Source of the DNA: Agrobacterium tumefaciens
Lineage (GTDB): Bacteria > Pseudomonadota > Alphaproteobacteria > Rhizobiales > Rhizobiaceae
Assembly: GCF_005221325.1 (NCBI RefSeq)
Contig: NZ_CP039890.1
Coordinates: forward strand, 372,001 to 436,000
Length of the DNA stretch: 64,000 bases
Direction of reading: 5' to 3'
Shown one piece after another: positions 28,218 through 36,895 of this stretch. The notes under the pieces were generated by a model that saw nothing but the letters and a program-made list of their open reading frames with translations, had not been told where the DNA came from and did no database searches. The position numbers were made by a program, and so were the translations under genes. Each line of letters starts with the position of its first letter. Positions within the stretch are counted from its first letter, which is position 1.

Positions 28218-28249
28218 TCGAACAGGCGACACTATCGTCGCCTGTTCGA
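28218..28249 (+). repeat. 13-bp perfect inverted repeat after the guanidine operon
   Basis: TCGAACAGGCGAC (28218-28230), 6-nt loop, GTCGCCTGTTCGA (28237-28249). No T-run follows, so it is either a Rho-type end structure, an mRNA-stabilising hairpin or an operator. Confidence 0.6.
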
Positions 28250-28306
28250 ACCTAGACGCTTCTTGCTCCGGCCAACCGGCAAGCAGTGTTTTTCAAATTA
28301 TAAATT

Positions 28307-28329
28307 ATGTTGCATGTTCCACATTTTTA
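28307..28329 (+). promoter_or_regulatory. Shared regulatory motif, copy 1
   Basis: ATGTTGCATGTTC then CACATTTTTA, 41 bp upstream of the kinase gene start. A second copy with the same outer blocks, ATGTTG and CACATTTTTA at the same spacing, occurs at 31738-31760 before the binding-protein gene. A DeoR regulator gene ends this gene cluster and is the candidate binder. Confidence 0.55.
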
Positions 28330-28369
28330 GTGTTGGATTTCCACATTAACGAAGCCTGGAATCACGCAT

Positions 28370-29353
28370 ATGTTGTATGACGATCAATTCTTGATCCGTC
28401 TGGCTGACGGGGTCGCCAGCCTTATACCGAGTTGGGATATCGATCCCGATGCCCACGTCGAGTTGCTGACCATATCGGAAAACGCAACATTCCGGGTCAC
28501 CGAGCCGGCGGGACGCCATGTGATCGTGCGGGTCCATCGGCCTGACTATCACAGCGAGGCGGAGATACTGTCCGAACTTGCCTGGACCGAAGCCCTGCGC
28601 AGCGACGGGGTGGTAAAGACGCCGAAAGTCATGGCCTCTCGCAACGGCAGGCTTCTGCAATCCTTTTCCGACGGCGAGACCCGTCGTTTTGCTGTTGCCT
28701 TCGATTTCATGTCCGGCAGGGAACCGGATGCCGAAACCGATCTCGTGAAATGGTATGGAGTGCTGGGTGGGATAAATGCCCGCCTCCACGACCACAGCCG
28801 CCGCTGGAAAAGGCCCGAAGGTTTTGTTCGAAAATTGTGGGACTTCGAGCATATTATCGGCCCATCAGCCTGGTGGGGGGATTGGCGCGCAGCCCTCGGT
28901 CTGACGGCGAATGGCAGGGCGATACTTGAACGGACCTATCTCGAACTGGAAAAGGGCACGGCTGCCTTTGGCTACGGTGCCGATCGATTCGGACTCGTTC
29001 ACTGCGACATGCGGGCAGCGAACCTGCTCGTCGAAGGGGAAAGGCTCGGCGTCATCGATTTCGACGATTGCGGACTTTCGTGGTTCGCCTACGACTTCGC
29101 CGCGGCCATCAGCTTCATGGAGCACGAGACTTACATTCCCGAACTGATGGATGCCTGGCTGGAGGGTTATCGCCGGGTCGCACCGCTGGCTGCCGAACAG
29201 GTGGCGGCCTTGCCCATGTTCATCATGCTGAGGCGCATGCAACTGACGGCGTGGATCGCCTCACATTCGGAAACGCCGACGGCGCAAGCGCTGGGTGCCG
29301 CTTATACGGACGGCACCGTTGCGCTCGCCGACCGTTATCTCGCATCGCTGTGA
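28370..29353 (+). CDS. APH-family small-molecule kinase (amino alcohol kinase-like)
   Basis: A 327-residue aminoglycoside/choline-kinase-fold protein. The catalytic loop is GLVHCDMRAANLL (near residue 207, Asp as base, Asn for metal), followed by VIDFDDCG as the metal-binding DFD-type motif. Directly behind it (10 bp) is a class III PLP enzyme. In hydroxylysine and ethanolamine metabolism such kinases make an O-phosphate that a class III phospho-lyase then splits, so a similar pair is likely here. Substrate unknown. Start ATG 28370 has only a weak ribosome-binding site. Confidence 0.82.
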   Translation: MLYDDQFLIRLADGVASLIPSWDIDPDAHVELLTISENATFRVTEPAGRHVIVRVHRPDYHSEAEILSELAWTEALRSDGVVKTPKVMASRNGRLLQSFSDGETRRFAVAFDFMSGREPDAETDLVKWYGVLGGINARLHDHSRRWKRPEGFVRKLWDFEHIIGPSAWWGDWRAALGLTANGRAILERTYLELEKGTAAFGYGADRFGLVHCDMRAANLLVEGERLGVIDFDDCGLSWFAYDFAAAISFMEHETYIPELMDAWLEGYRRVAPLAAEQVAALPMFIMLRRMQLTAWIASHSETPTAQALGAAYTDGTVALADRYLASL

Positions 29354-29363
29354 AAGGATCCCA

Positions 29364-30695
29364 ATGACCGCCGCTCCCTTCAAAGAAATCCTGGCGTTGA
29401 ACAGGTTCGACGCCGGCCGCATGGTTGGCTTTCCTGAAGATCTTTCCGAGCGGCTCCGACGCCGTTCCGCCACGTTCGGCGCATCTTCCGTGCTGTTCTA
29501 CGAACAGCCTATCGAGATGGTGCGGGCGGAAGGCACCTATATGTATGATGCCAGCGGGCGTAGATATCTCGATGTCTACAACAATGTTCCGTCGGTCGGG
29601 CATTGTCATCCGCGCGTCGTCGCCGCCATTGCCGAACAGGCCGCCAGGATCAATATTCACACCCGTTATCTTACCCGTATCGTCGAGACCTATTCGGAGC
29701 GGCTGCTCGCGACCTATCCCGAGAATCTTTCCAATCTGGTGATGACCTGCACCGGATCGGAAAGCAACGATCTCGCCCTGCGTATCGCACGCATCGGCTC
29801 AGGCGCGGAAGGCTTCATCGTCACCGAGACCGCCTATCACGGCAATACGGCGCTGGTGACGGAAATCTCGCCTTCAGCCTTGAGGAAACGCCGGCCCGCG
29901 CCTTTCGTGCGCACGGTTCCCGCCCCATCGGGCAGTGACCCGTCCACCGTTGCAGCGACCTTTGCGGCAAATGTTGAAGCAGCCATCGCCGACCTGAAGA
30001 AATCGGGTTACGGTGTGGCGGCGCTGATCATCGATTCCATCTTCTCCAGCGACGGCATCTATGCCGATCCGGCCGGTTTTCTGAAACCCGCTGTGGAGGC
30101 GGTGCGCAATGCTGGCGGGCTGTTCATTGCCGACGAGGTTCAGCCTGGTTTTGGCCGCACCGGTTTCGGGCTCTGGGGGTTCATGCGCCACGACATAACC
30201 CCTGATATCGTCACCATGGGCAAACCCATGGGCAATGGTTTCCCGATGGGCGGCGTCATCACGCGCCCTGATCTTCTGCAACGCTTTTGCGAGGAGACGG
30301 GCTACTTCAATACATTCGGGGGCAATCCGGTTGCAGCGGCAGCGGGTCTTGCGGTTCTCGACGTGATCGCGGATGAGGGACTGATGCACAATGCCGATGG
30401 TGTCGGTTCGTATTTCGCCGGCAGTCTCGGCGACCTCAAGTCCCGCCATTCGGCAATCGGCGACATACGGGGCGCCGGCCTGTTCATCGGCCTCGATTTT
30501 GTCAGCAACGATAATGGCAAACCAGATACGGCGCTTGCCATTCACGTCATCAACGAAATGAAGAAAAGGGGCATCCTGATCGGCGCGGCCGGCAAGCACG
30601 GTGCAACGCTGAAAATCCGCCCTCCGCTCTGCTTCTCGAAGGCAGATGCCGATTATTTTTCACAGGTATTGTCGGAGATTCTCGGCAACCGCTGA
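29364..30695 (+). CDS. Class III PLP-dependent enzyme (aminotransferase or phospho-lyase)
   Basis: A 443-residue fold-type I class III enzyme. GHCHPRVVAAI opens the family region, TGSESNDLALRIAR is the phosphate-cup area, LFIADEVQPGFGRTG holds the PLP-contacting Asp, and TMGKPMGNGFPMGGVI contains the Schiff-base Lys. GFGLWGF followed by PDIVTMGKPMGNG is also found in AGXT2L-type phospho-lyases. With the adjacent kinase, a 2-amino-alcohol phosphate phospho-lyase reaction (aldehyde, ammonia, phosphate) is a good hypothesis; simple transamination is the alternative. AAAGGA precedes ATG 29364. Confidence 0.85.
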   Translation: MTAAPFKEILALNRFDAGRMVGFPEDLSERLRRRSATFGASSVLFYEQPIEMVRAEGTYMYDASGRRYLDVYNNVPSVGHCHPRVVAAIAEQAARINIHTRYLTRIVETYSERLLATYPENLSNLVMTCTGSESNDLALRIARIGSGAEGFIVTETAYHGNTALVTEISPSALRKRRPAPFVRTVPAPSGSDPSTVAATFAANVEAAIADLKKSGYGVAALIIDSIFSSDGIYADPAGFLKPAVEAVRNAGGLFIADEVQPGFGRTGFGLWGFMRHDITPDIVTMGKPMGNGFPMGGVITRPDLLQRFCEETGYFNTFGGNPVAAAAGLAVLDVIADEGLMHNADGVGSYFAGSLGDLKSRHSAIGDIRGAGLFIGLDFVSNDNGKPDTALAIHVINEMKKRGILIGAAGKHGATLKIRPPLCFSKADADYFSQVLSEILGNR

Positions 30696-30716
30696 ACGTG
30701 CCGTGATGGGATACGA

Positions 30717-30746
30717 AAAACCCCGCAACGGCTTTGCGGGGTTTTC
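30717..30746. terminator. Bidirectional intrinsic terminator
   Basis: AAAACCCCGCAA (30717-30728), loop CGGCT, TTGCGGGGTTTT (30734-30745), with A and T tracts on both sides. It separates the convergent PLP-enzyme and SDR genes and can serve both. Confidence 0.9.
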
Positions 30747-30751
30747 GTTTT

Positions 30752-31522
30752 CTACATCGCTGCCAGAGCGCCGGGTGATTCCGGCAGAATCTGGCCACCA
30801 TCGACGGTGATCGTCTGGCCGGTAATATAGGCGGCCTCCTGAGAGGCGAAGAAAAGCGCCGCATTGGCGATATCGGCCGCCGTGCCCAGCCGCTTCAAGG
30901 GGATCGAGCTTTCCATCGAGGCGATATAATCCGCGCCCATGCCCTCCAGCCCCTCGGTGAAGATGTTGCCGGGGAGGACGGCATTGACCGTGATGCCTTT
31001 GGGCGCGAGTTCGATGGCTGCGGTGCGCATGAAACCAAGCTGACCGGCCTTCGAGGCGCCGTAATGCGACCAGCCGGGATAACCTGTAACCGGGCCGGTG
31101 ATTGATGAGGTGATGATGATCCGGCCTTCGCCCTTCCTTGTCATTTCCGACAGCACCGCCGAGACCGAAAGAAACGTACTCTTCAGATTGGTGGAAATAA
31201 CGTGATCGAAATCTTCGGGCGTCATCTCTCCAAGCTTTGCCGCTGGAAAAATGCCGGCATTGGCGCAAAGAATATCGACGCCACCGAAGCGCCCGACCGC
31301 CGCCCGGACCATTGTCTCGGCTCCTTCCGGCGTTGACACATCCGCAGCGAAACCGGCGCCATTTGGACCGATTTCCGCAGCCACCCTGTCTGCGTCCGCC
31401 TGGCTGCGCGAGACGACCAGCACATTGAGCCCGGCTTCACCGAAACGTCTGGCGATCCCCTTGCCGATGCCACGGCTGGCCCCGGTGACAATAACGGTTT
31501 TGCCCCGTAGAGACTTCAACAT
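30752..31522 (-). CDS. Short-chain dehydrogenase/reductase
   Basis: A 256-residue classical SDR. Cofactor motif TGASRGIGKG (residues about 12-21), NAG in CANAGIF, active Ser in ITSSITG, YGASKAG with the Tyr/Lys pair near residue 155, and the C-terminal ITGQTITVDGGQI. NAD(P)-dependent oxidation or reduction of an alcohol/carbonyl. It could handle the aldehyde made by the kinase/phospho-lyase pair (inference). Start at 31522 follows AAGGTGG; it is divergent from the importer operon at 31817. Confidence 0.9.
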   Translation of the reverse strand: MLKSLRGKTVIVTGASRGIGKGIARRFGEAGLNVLVVSRSQADADRVAAEIGPNGAGFAADVSTPEGAETMVRAAVGRFGGVDILCANAGIFPAAKLGEMTPEDFDHVISTNLKSTFLSVSAVLSEMTRKGEGRIIITSSITGPVTGYPGWSHYGASKAGQLGFMRTAAIELAPKGITVNAVLPGNIFTEGLEGMGADYIASMESSIPLKRLGTAADIANAALFFASQEAAYITGQTITVDGGQILPESPGALAAM

Positions 31523-31737
31523 TTTTATCCACCTTCCTGTGGTACTTGCCAATATTTGCAGCATTTGCCTTTGCGACAATGCCGCGTTTGCACAAAACCT
31601 CGCCAGCCAACTCAGAATCCCAAGAAAATGCCTGAAAAATAAGGGTTTTATCTCCCAATCACTCAAGGGGGCTCACCACGTATCGGCCTACCTCATGAGA
31701 CAAGACGTTTGAGAAGGCAAAATGACGGAAAAAATAA

Positions 31738-31760
31738 ATGTTGTAAATAACACATTTTTA
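31738..31760 (+). promoter_or_regulatory. Shared regulatory motif, copy 2
   Basis: ATGTTGTAAATAA then CACATTTTTA, 57 bp upstream of the binding-protein gene, aligned without gaps to the copy at 28307-28329 (outer blocks ATGTTG and CACATTTTTA identical). It lies in the divergent region shared with the SDR gene. Confidence 0.55.
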
Positions 31761-31816
31761 CGACACACTTCCAACATCAAAAGTGGTGCCGACAGCACAA
31801 TAAAAGGGGAAGTGAA

Positions 31817-32956
31817 ATGGAACTGACGAGACGCAATTTCATGCAGGCCATGGGTGCGGCGACATTGGCCATCCCCTTTGCGAATATTCGCAACGCATTG
31901 GCCGCCACGCGCAACAAGGAGCTCAATATCCTCTGCTGGGAGGGGTACAATTCCGCCCAGGTGCTCGATCCCTACCGTTCGGCCAAGGGCGCCACGGTCA
32001 AGGCGGAGTCGCTGACCAACGATCCGACGATGATAAACCGGCTTCGCGCCGGCGAAACCAGGATTTGGGACCTCATCAACGTCAACAATCCCTGGGCGCG
32101 CAAGGTCATGGCGCCGGCCGGTCTGATCAAGCCTTTGCCAAAAGCGGAGTTCGAGCCGTTTTTCGATGAGATGCTGCCACAATTCAAAGCGCCATATCCC
32201 TGGGCGATGAGCGAGGACGGCAAGGAGCTGCTGGGCATGGCGCAACGCTTCGGGCCTTATTCCTTCGTCGTCAATACCGACAAGATCAGCCGCGCCACGG
32301 CGGAGGAACAGGGCTGGAACCTGTTCAATGATGAAGGCCTTGCCGGCAGTTACGGCATTCTTGAATCCGACGACTGGAACGTGTTCGGCATCTTCATGAT
32401 CGCGGGCATCAATCCGTTCAAGCCCCATAGCGAAGAGGAAATGAAACTATTCTCGCAAACGGCGCAGAAGGTGTTCAAGGGTGCGAAAATGGTGGGAGAC
32501 GGCGCGGCATTGAACCAGGCGCTGGTTTCCGGTGAGATCGATCTGCATCTGACGGGCGGCACCTATTCCGTTTCCCCGGCTCGTGCCGATGGCTATCTCA
32601 ACCTGCGCGCGGTCACGCCCCTTAAGGGGCCGATCGAGGGCAAGGGCGGCATCGCTTGGATCGAAATCACCTCGATCGTCAACAATCCTGACCTTTCGCC
32701 GCTCGCCAGCGATTTTCTGAAATATGTGCAGCAGCCGGAAGTGGCCCACGCGGTCGCCTTTGCCGAGGGCACATTCAACCCTGTCTCGCAAATGGGTAAC
32801 AAGAAGTGCTTCGACCTTTTCACCAAGGATGAGCTGGAAGCTATCCAGTGGGAAAGCCTGGAAGAGGAAATGGCCCGCTCGGTCGAATACGACATCGTAC
32901 CCGATTACGACAAGGCGCTGGAACTGATGATGGCCGCCAAGCGCCTGCGCGGCTGA
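31817..32956 (+). CDS. Periplasmic substrate-binding protein, PotD-like, Tat-type leader
   Basis: A 379-residue binding protein. The leader MELTRRNFMQAMGAATLAIP has the twin-arginine pattern TRRNFM, and the mature part starts KELNILCWEGYNSAQVLDPY, the usual beginning of PotD-like proteins for polyamines and related ligands. Downstream are the ATPase and two permeases of the same importer. AAGGGGAA precedes ATG 31817. Ligand unknown; an amino alcohol would fit the kinase/lyase genes. Confidence 0.88.
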   Translation: MELTRRNFMQAMGAATLAIPFANIRNALAATRNKELNILCWEGYNSAQVLDPYRSAKGATVKAESLTNDPTMINRLRAGETRIWDLINVNNPWARKVMAPAGLIKPLPKAEFEPFFDEMLPQFKAPYPWAMSEDGKELLGMAQRFGPYSFVVNTDKISRATAEEQGWNLFNDEGLAGSYGILESDDWNVFGIFMIAGINPFKPHSEEEMKLFSQTAQKVFKGAKMVGDGAALNQALVSGEIDLHLTGGTYSVSPARADGYLNLRAVTPLKGPIEGKGGIAWIEITSIVNNPDLSPLASDFLKYVQQPEVAHAVAFAEGTFNPVSQMGNKKCFDLFTKDELEAIQWESLEEEMARSVEYDIVPDYDKALELMMAAKRLRG

Positions 32957-33034
32957 CTGGATAATTGAATTCCCAATGAAACAGAAAAGTGTGTTTTCCA
33001 GAGCGGAAGACGCAGCTTCGTCCGGAGTGTGGAC

Positions 33035-34138
33035 ATGGCTTTCGCATTAACCTCCCCCGACATTCCTTCTTTCGACACGGCTTCGAAAGTCCGACCGGTG
33101 CTGCAACTGGTCGGCGTTCGCAAGGTCTTCGGTGATTTCGCTGCCGTCGATGGCATCGACGTCGATTTTAAGGAGGGCGAATTCGTTTCCATTGTCGGCC
33201 CGTCCGGATCCGGAAAGACGACGCTTCTGCGAATGCTGGCCGGTATGGAACGGCCGAGCGAGGGTTACATCACGCTGCGCGGCAACCTCATCAACGACGT
33301 GGCGGCCGACAGGCGTCCAACGTGCCTCGTCTTCCAGTCGCTCGCGCTTTTTCCGCACAAGACGGTTGGGGAAAATATCGAGTTTTCGCTCAAGGTGCGC
33401 AAGATGCCCGCCGCCGAACGCAAGACCCGCGCACTGGCGTTGATGCGCATGGTGAGGCTGCCGGAAAATTACTATGGCAAAAACGTCATGCGCTGTTCGG
33501 GCGGCGAAAAGCAGCGCGTGGCTCTCGCGCGCGCCTTCGCCTATGATCCTGATGTGCTGTTTTTCGACGAGCCGCTGTCGGCCCTCGACTACAAGCTGAA
33601 AAAGGCGCTGGAAAAAGAGCTCAAGGACCTGCATCGCGTCAGCGGCAAAACCTTTGTCTACATTACCCATTCGCTGGAAGAAGCAATGGTGATGTCCGAC
33701 CGCGTCGGCGTCATGAACCGCGGCAAGCTGGTGCAGATCGGCGCGCCGGAGGAAATCTACACCCGTCCCGCCAACCGTTTCGTGGCTGAATTCTTCGGCG
33801 AGGTGAACAGTTTCGACATCACCCGCACTGCAACGGGCTGGACGACCGCCAGCGGCAAGGCGCTGGTCGTATCCGGCATTCCCGCGGGAGTGGCCGAAAA
33901 GGCAACCGTCGTCGTGCGGCCGGAAACCATGCGCTTCGTGGCGCCCGGCATCTCGGCCGACAACACCATTACCGGCACGATCTACAACGAATATTCGCTG
34001 GGTTCGCGCATGCAATATCAGATCCACGCCGGCGAGCACATCTATCTGGTCGAAGCGGCACGCGGCGCGGCCGTTGTGGCTGGCGACAAGGTAATGATCG
34101 GCTGGGATGCGGCAGACGCGATCGTGGTGGGAGACTGA
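33035..34138 (+). CDS. ABC transporter ATP-binding protein, PotA type
   Basis: A 367-residue ATPase: Walker A GPSGSGKTT, Q-loop LVFQSLALFPHKTV, signature CSGGEKQRVALARAF (Cys in place of the usual Leu), Walker B VLFFDEPLSALD, H-loop ITHSLEEAM, then a TOBE domain. The start is set at ATG 33035, 7 nt after GGAG; an in-frame GTG at 33029 is possible. Ends 2 bp before the PotB-type permease. Confidence 0.9.
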   Translation: MAFALTSPDIPSFDTASKVRPVLQLVGVRKVFGDFAAVDGIDVDFKEGEFVSIVGPSGSGKTTLLRMLAGMERPSEGYITLRGNLINDVAADRRPTCLVFQSLALFPHKTVGENIEFSLKVRKMPAAERKTRALALMRMVRLPENYYGKNVMRCSGGEKQRVALARAFAYDPDVLFFDEPLSALDYKLKKALEKELKDLHRVSGKTFVYITHSLEEAMVMSDRVGVMNRGKLVQIGAPEEIYTRPANRFVAEFFGEVNSFDITRTATGWTTASGKALVVSGIPAGVAEKATVVVRPETMRFVAPGISADNTITGTIYNEYSLGSRMQYQIHAGEHIYLVEAARGAAVVAGDKVMIGWDAADAIVVGD

Positions 34139-34140
34139 CC

Positions 34141-35046
34141 ATGACCATCGCATTTGGAGAAGACAGCAGCAACCTTGCTAAAACCCCGGCCCAACGTATC
34201 AAGGTGGAACCGGGCCTTCTGGCCGCTGCTCCGGTGCTCGCCTTGCTTTGCCTCGGATTTCTTGCGCCGCTTCTGGCTGTTGCTGCCTATGCCTTTGCCA
34301 CGCCGAAGAGTTTCGATGCCTTCCGCTCCTTCACCCTTGAAAATTTCATCACGATCTTCAATCCGGCCAACACCGTCTGGATTTCGTTCGCGTGGTCGCT
34401 GGCCTATGCGCTCGCCACCGTCATCGGGCTTGCCGTCGTCGCTTATCCCATCGCTTACGGTCTCAACCGCCTGTTCGGCAAATGGGCGGGTCTCCTTTCC
34501 GTGCTTTTCGTCTTCCCGCTCTTCGTGTCGGAAAATGTGCGGCTGTATGGCTGGGTGCTGTTCTTCATCAAGAATGGCGTTTTTGACGGGCTGATGAAGT
34601 ATCTTGGCTTTTCCGGCGGCCCGGAACTGCTTTACACGCAGGGTGCAATCCTGTTCGGCATGCTCTATGTCTACCTGCCTTTCATGCTCTTCCCAATGAC
34701 ACTGGGCATCGCCATGGTGCCGAAGGATCTGGTCGATGCCGCCCGCGATCTCGGCGCGCGCCGTTTCACGATCTGGCGCGAGATCGAGCTGCCGCTCGCC
34801 ATGCCCGGCATATTGATCGGCATGCTGTTGACCTTCGTGCTGGGCGCGGGTGCGGTGGCCGAATCAAAAATCCTCGGCGGGCAATCCGTCATCACCATCG
34901 CTCAGGATATCGAGGTGGCCTTCACCTATGCGCAGAACTGGCCGCTCGGCTCGGCGCTCGCTCTCATCCTCGTCGTCATCGTCAGCGGCCTGTCGCTTTT
35001 CGTGCTGTCGAAGCTCGATCTCGACCGCATCCTCGGACGGAGGTAA
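34141..35046 (+). CDS. ABC transporter permease, PotB type
   Basis: A 301-residue permease with six predicted spans and the coupling loop ARDLGARRFTIWREIELPLA near residue 205. The family partner is the next gene, 3 bp downstream. Typical PotB features include the long N-terminal cytoplasmic tail and a large first periplasmic loop (SFDAFRSFTLENFITIF). Confidence 0.9.
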   Translation: MTIAFGEDSSNLAKTPAQRIKVEPGLLAAAPVLALLCLGFLAPLLAVAAYAFATPKSFDAFRSFTLENFITIFNPANTVWISFAWSLAYALATVIGLAVVAYPIAYGLNRLFGKWAGLLSVLFVFPLFVSENVRLYGWVLFFIKNGVFDGLMKYLGFSGGPELLYTQGAILFGMLYVYLPFMLFPMTLGIAMVPKDLVDAARDLGARRFTIWREIELPLAMPGILIGMLLTFVLGAGAVAESKILGGQSVITIAQDIEVAFTYAQNWPLGSALALILVVIVSGLSLFVLSKLDLDRILGRR

Positions 35047-35049
35047 CCC

Positions 35050-35856
35050 ATGGAAACCCGTGCGCAAATCCAAACCGGCCTGGCCATTCGCCTCTGGACG
35101 GCCTTTGTTCTGATCGTCGTTTATCTGCCGATACTCTGCGGCGCACTCGCAGGCTTGGCAAAGGGACGATATTTTGTTTTCCCGGTGAAAATATTCTCCG
35201 GCGAGTGGTGGGAAAAAACTCTCGATTCTCTCGAAATACAGACACTGGTTTCGAACTCGCTGCTGATCGCAACCATCGTCACCTTCGTTTCGATCGTTTT
35301 TGCGTTTTTTGGAGCGCTCGCCTTTGCCCGCTACGACTGGAAGGGCCGCAAGCTCTACCAGAAGATCATTCTCCTGCCCATATTCTTCCCGCAGCCGGTG
35401 TTGGGTCTGGCACTGCTCCTGTGGTTCAATGCACTCGGTGTCAATCCGAGCTGGATCACCGCGGTCATTGCCCATCTGGTCTGGATTGTGCCGGTGGTAA
35501 CGCTGGTCATCGCGATTCAGGTCTATGGTTTTGACCCGACGCTGGAGGAAGCCGCCCGCGACCTAGGCGCCTCCCGCTGGTTCATTCTGCGTGAGGTGAC
35601 GTTACCGATCCTCTGGCCCGGCATATGGTCCGGCGCGCTCTTTGCCTTCCTGCTCTCCTGGGGCAATTTTCCGCTGTCGCTCTATACGGCGGGCGTCGAT
35701 TCCACCGTTCCGAAATGGCTCTATTCCAAGATGGTTGCCGGTTACACGCCGATGGTGCCGGCGCTCGGCACGATGAGCACGCTTTCGGCTGCGGCGCTCC
35801 TGATCGGTGGCGGGCTGATCGGCGCTCTCTTGCGACGCAGGCGCATGGCGGCTTGA
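35050..35856 (+). CDS. ABC transporter permease, PotC type
   Basis: A 268-residue permease; coupling loop ARDLGASRWFILREVTLPIL near residue 170. Hydrophobic spans begin LWTAFVLIVVYLPILCGALA. It completes the importer binding protein-ATPase-PotB-PotC encoded at 31817-35856. Confidence 0.9.
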   Translation: METRAQIQTGLAIRLWTAFVLIVVYLPILCGALAGLAKGRYFVFPVKIFSGEWWEKTLDSLEIQTLVSNSLLIATIVTFVSIVFAFFGALAFARYDWKGRKLYQKIILLPIFFPQPVLGLALLLWFNALGVNPSWITAVIAHLVWIVPVVTLVIAIQVYGFDPTLEEAARDLGASRWFILREVTLPILWPGIWSGALFAFLLSWGNFPLSLYTAGVDSTVPKWLYSKMVAGYTPMVPALGTMSTLSAAALLIGGGLIGALLRRRRMAA

Positions 35857-35965
35857 AGAAAAGCCGGACGCCGCGGAAACAGCCTGCGCACTGCCGCCGG
35901 ACTTGCAGGGCATCCGCTATGCTGCCAAAAAGCAGTTGAGCAAAGCGGGACGAGACGAGGCATAG

Positions 35966-36727
35966 ATGAAGAAACCGAAATCGACGCGGCAGCACAGGAT
36001 TCTCAGCGAACTAGACCAGTCGCCCAGCCTGCGCGTCGCAGAACTTGCCCAGATGCTGGCGGTCTCAACCGAAACCATCCGTCGCGATCTCGATGAGATG
36101 ACCGATCAGGGCCTGCTGAACCGCACCTACGGCGGGGCGGTACGCTCCCTCGGCACCGAACCTTCCGTAACGGAACGGCATGCACTGTTTGTTTCCGAAC
36201 GCGAACGCATTGCCCGCGCCGGCGTACCGCTGCTCAAGGACGCGCGGGTGCTGATGATCGGCTCTGGCGCGACCACCGTTCATGTCGCTCGGCGTATTGC
36301 GACGGAAATGAAAAACATCACCGTTATTACCCACGCCTTTGGCGTCGCCACGGTTCTCGCCATCAATCCCACCATCGACGTCGTGATGCTGCCGGGCAAA
36401 TATCACCCGACCGAAGGCGCCACCATCGGCGCACATGCGGTATCGTATCTTCAGGAATTTAATGCCGATTTCGCGATACTGGGCGCCTCCGGTCTCGGAC
36501 CCGACGGCCCCACTGACGCGCTTCTTGAATGCGGGTTGGTCTACCGGACCATGCTTTCGCGATCGGCACGCTCGATGGTGGTCGCCGATCATTCCAAACA
36601 TGACAGGATATTTCCCGCACGCTACGCGGAATGGCGCGACATCGACATCGTCGTTACCGACGGGACGGTCTCGACGTCGCTTGCCGAACGGTTCAAGGAA
36701 TTCGCCGTCCAGCTGGTGGAATGCTAA
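35966..36727 (+). CDS. DeoR-family transcriptional regulator
   Basis: A 253-residue DeoR repressor. HTH: LRVAELAQMLAVSTETIRRD followed by LDEMTDQGLLNRTYGGAV, the hallmark N-terminus of the family. The C-terminal sugar-phosphate-isomerase-like sensor contains IGSGATTVHVAR and ADHSKHDR. DeoR sensors commonly bind phosphorylated metabolites, which fits a cluster with a kinase. Located 109 bp after the importer genes on the same strand, so it may share the transcript or have its own promoter. Confidence 0.9.
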   Translation: MKKPKSTRQHRILSELDQSPSLRVAELAQMLAVSTETIRRDLDEMTDQGLLNRTYGGAVRSLGTEPSVTERHALFVSERERIARAGVPLLKDARVLMIGSGATTVHVARRIATEMKNITVITHAFGVATVLAINPTIDVVMLPGKYHPTEGATIGAHAVSYLQEFNADFAILGASGLGPDGPTDALLECGLVYRTMLSRSARSMVVADHSKHDRIFPARYAEWRDIDIVVTDGTVSTSLAERFKEFAVQLVEC

Positions 36728-36895
36728 AAGTACAGGAGCGATTGGCTCCCGTTTTCGGATAGGTGATCGGGAAAACGACCTCGAAGTCCATTCCGGCACT
36801 CGATTCAAGGCCAGTGATGAGGATAACCTTTGAGGAGACCAGCGAAATGGGCTTCGTTCGTCAGCAATCCGTAGCGGAAACTTGACTGTTCGAAA

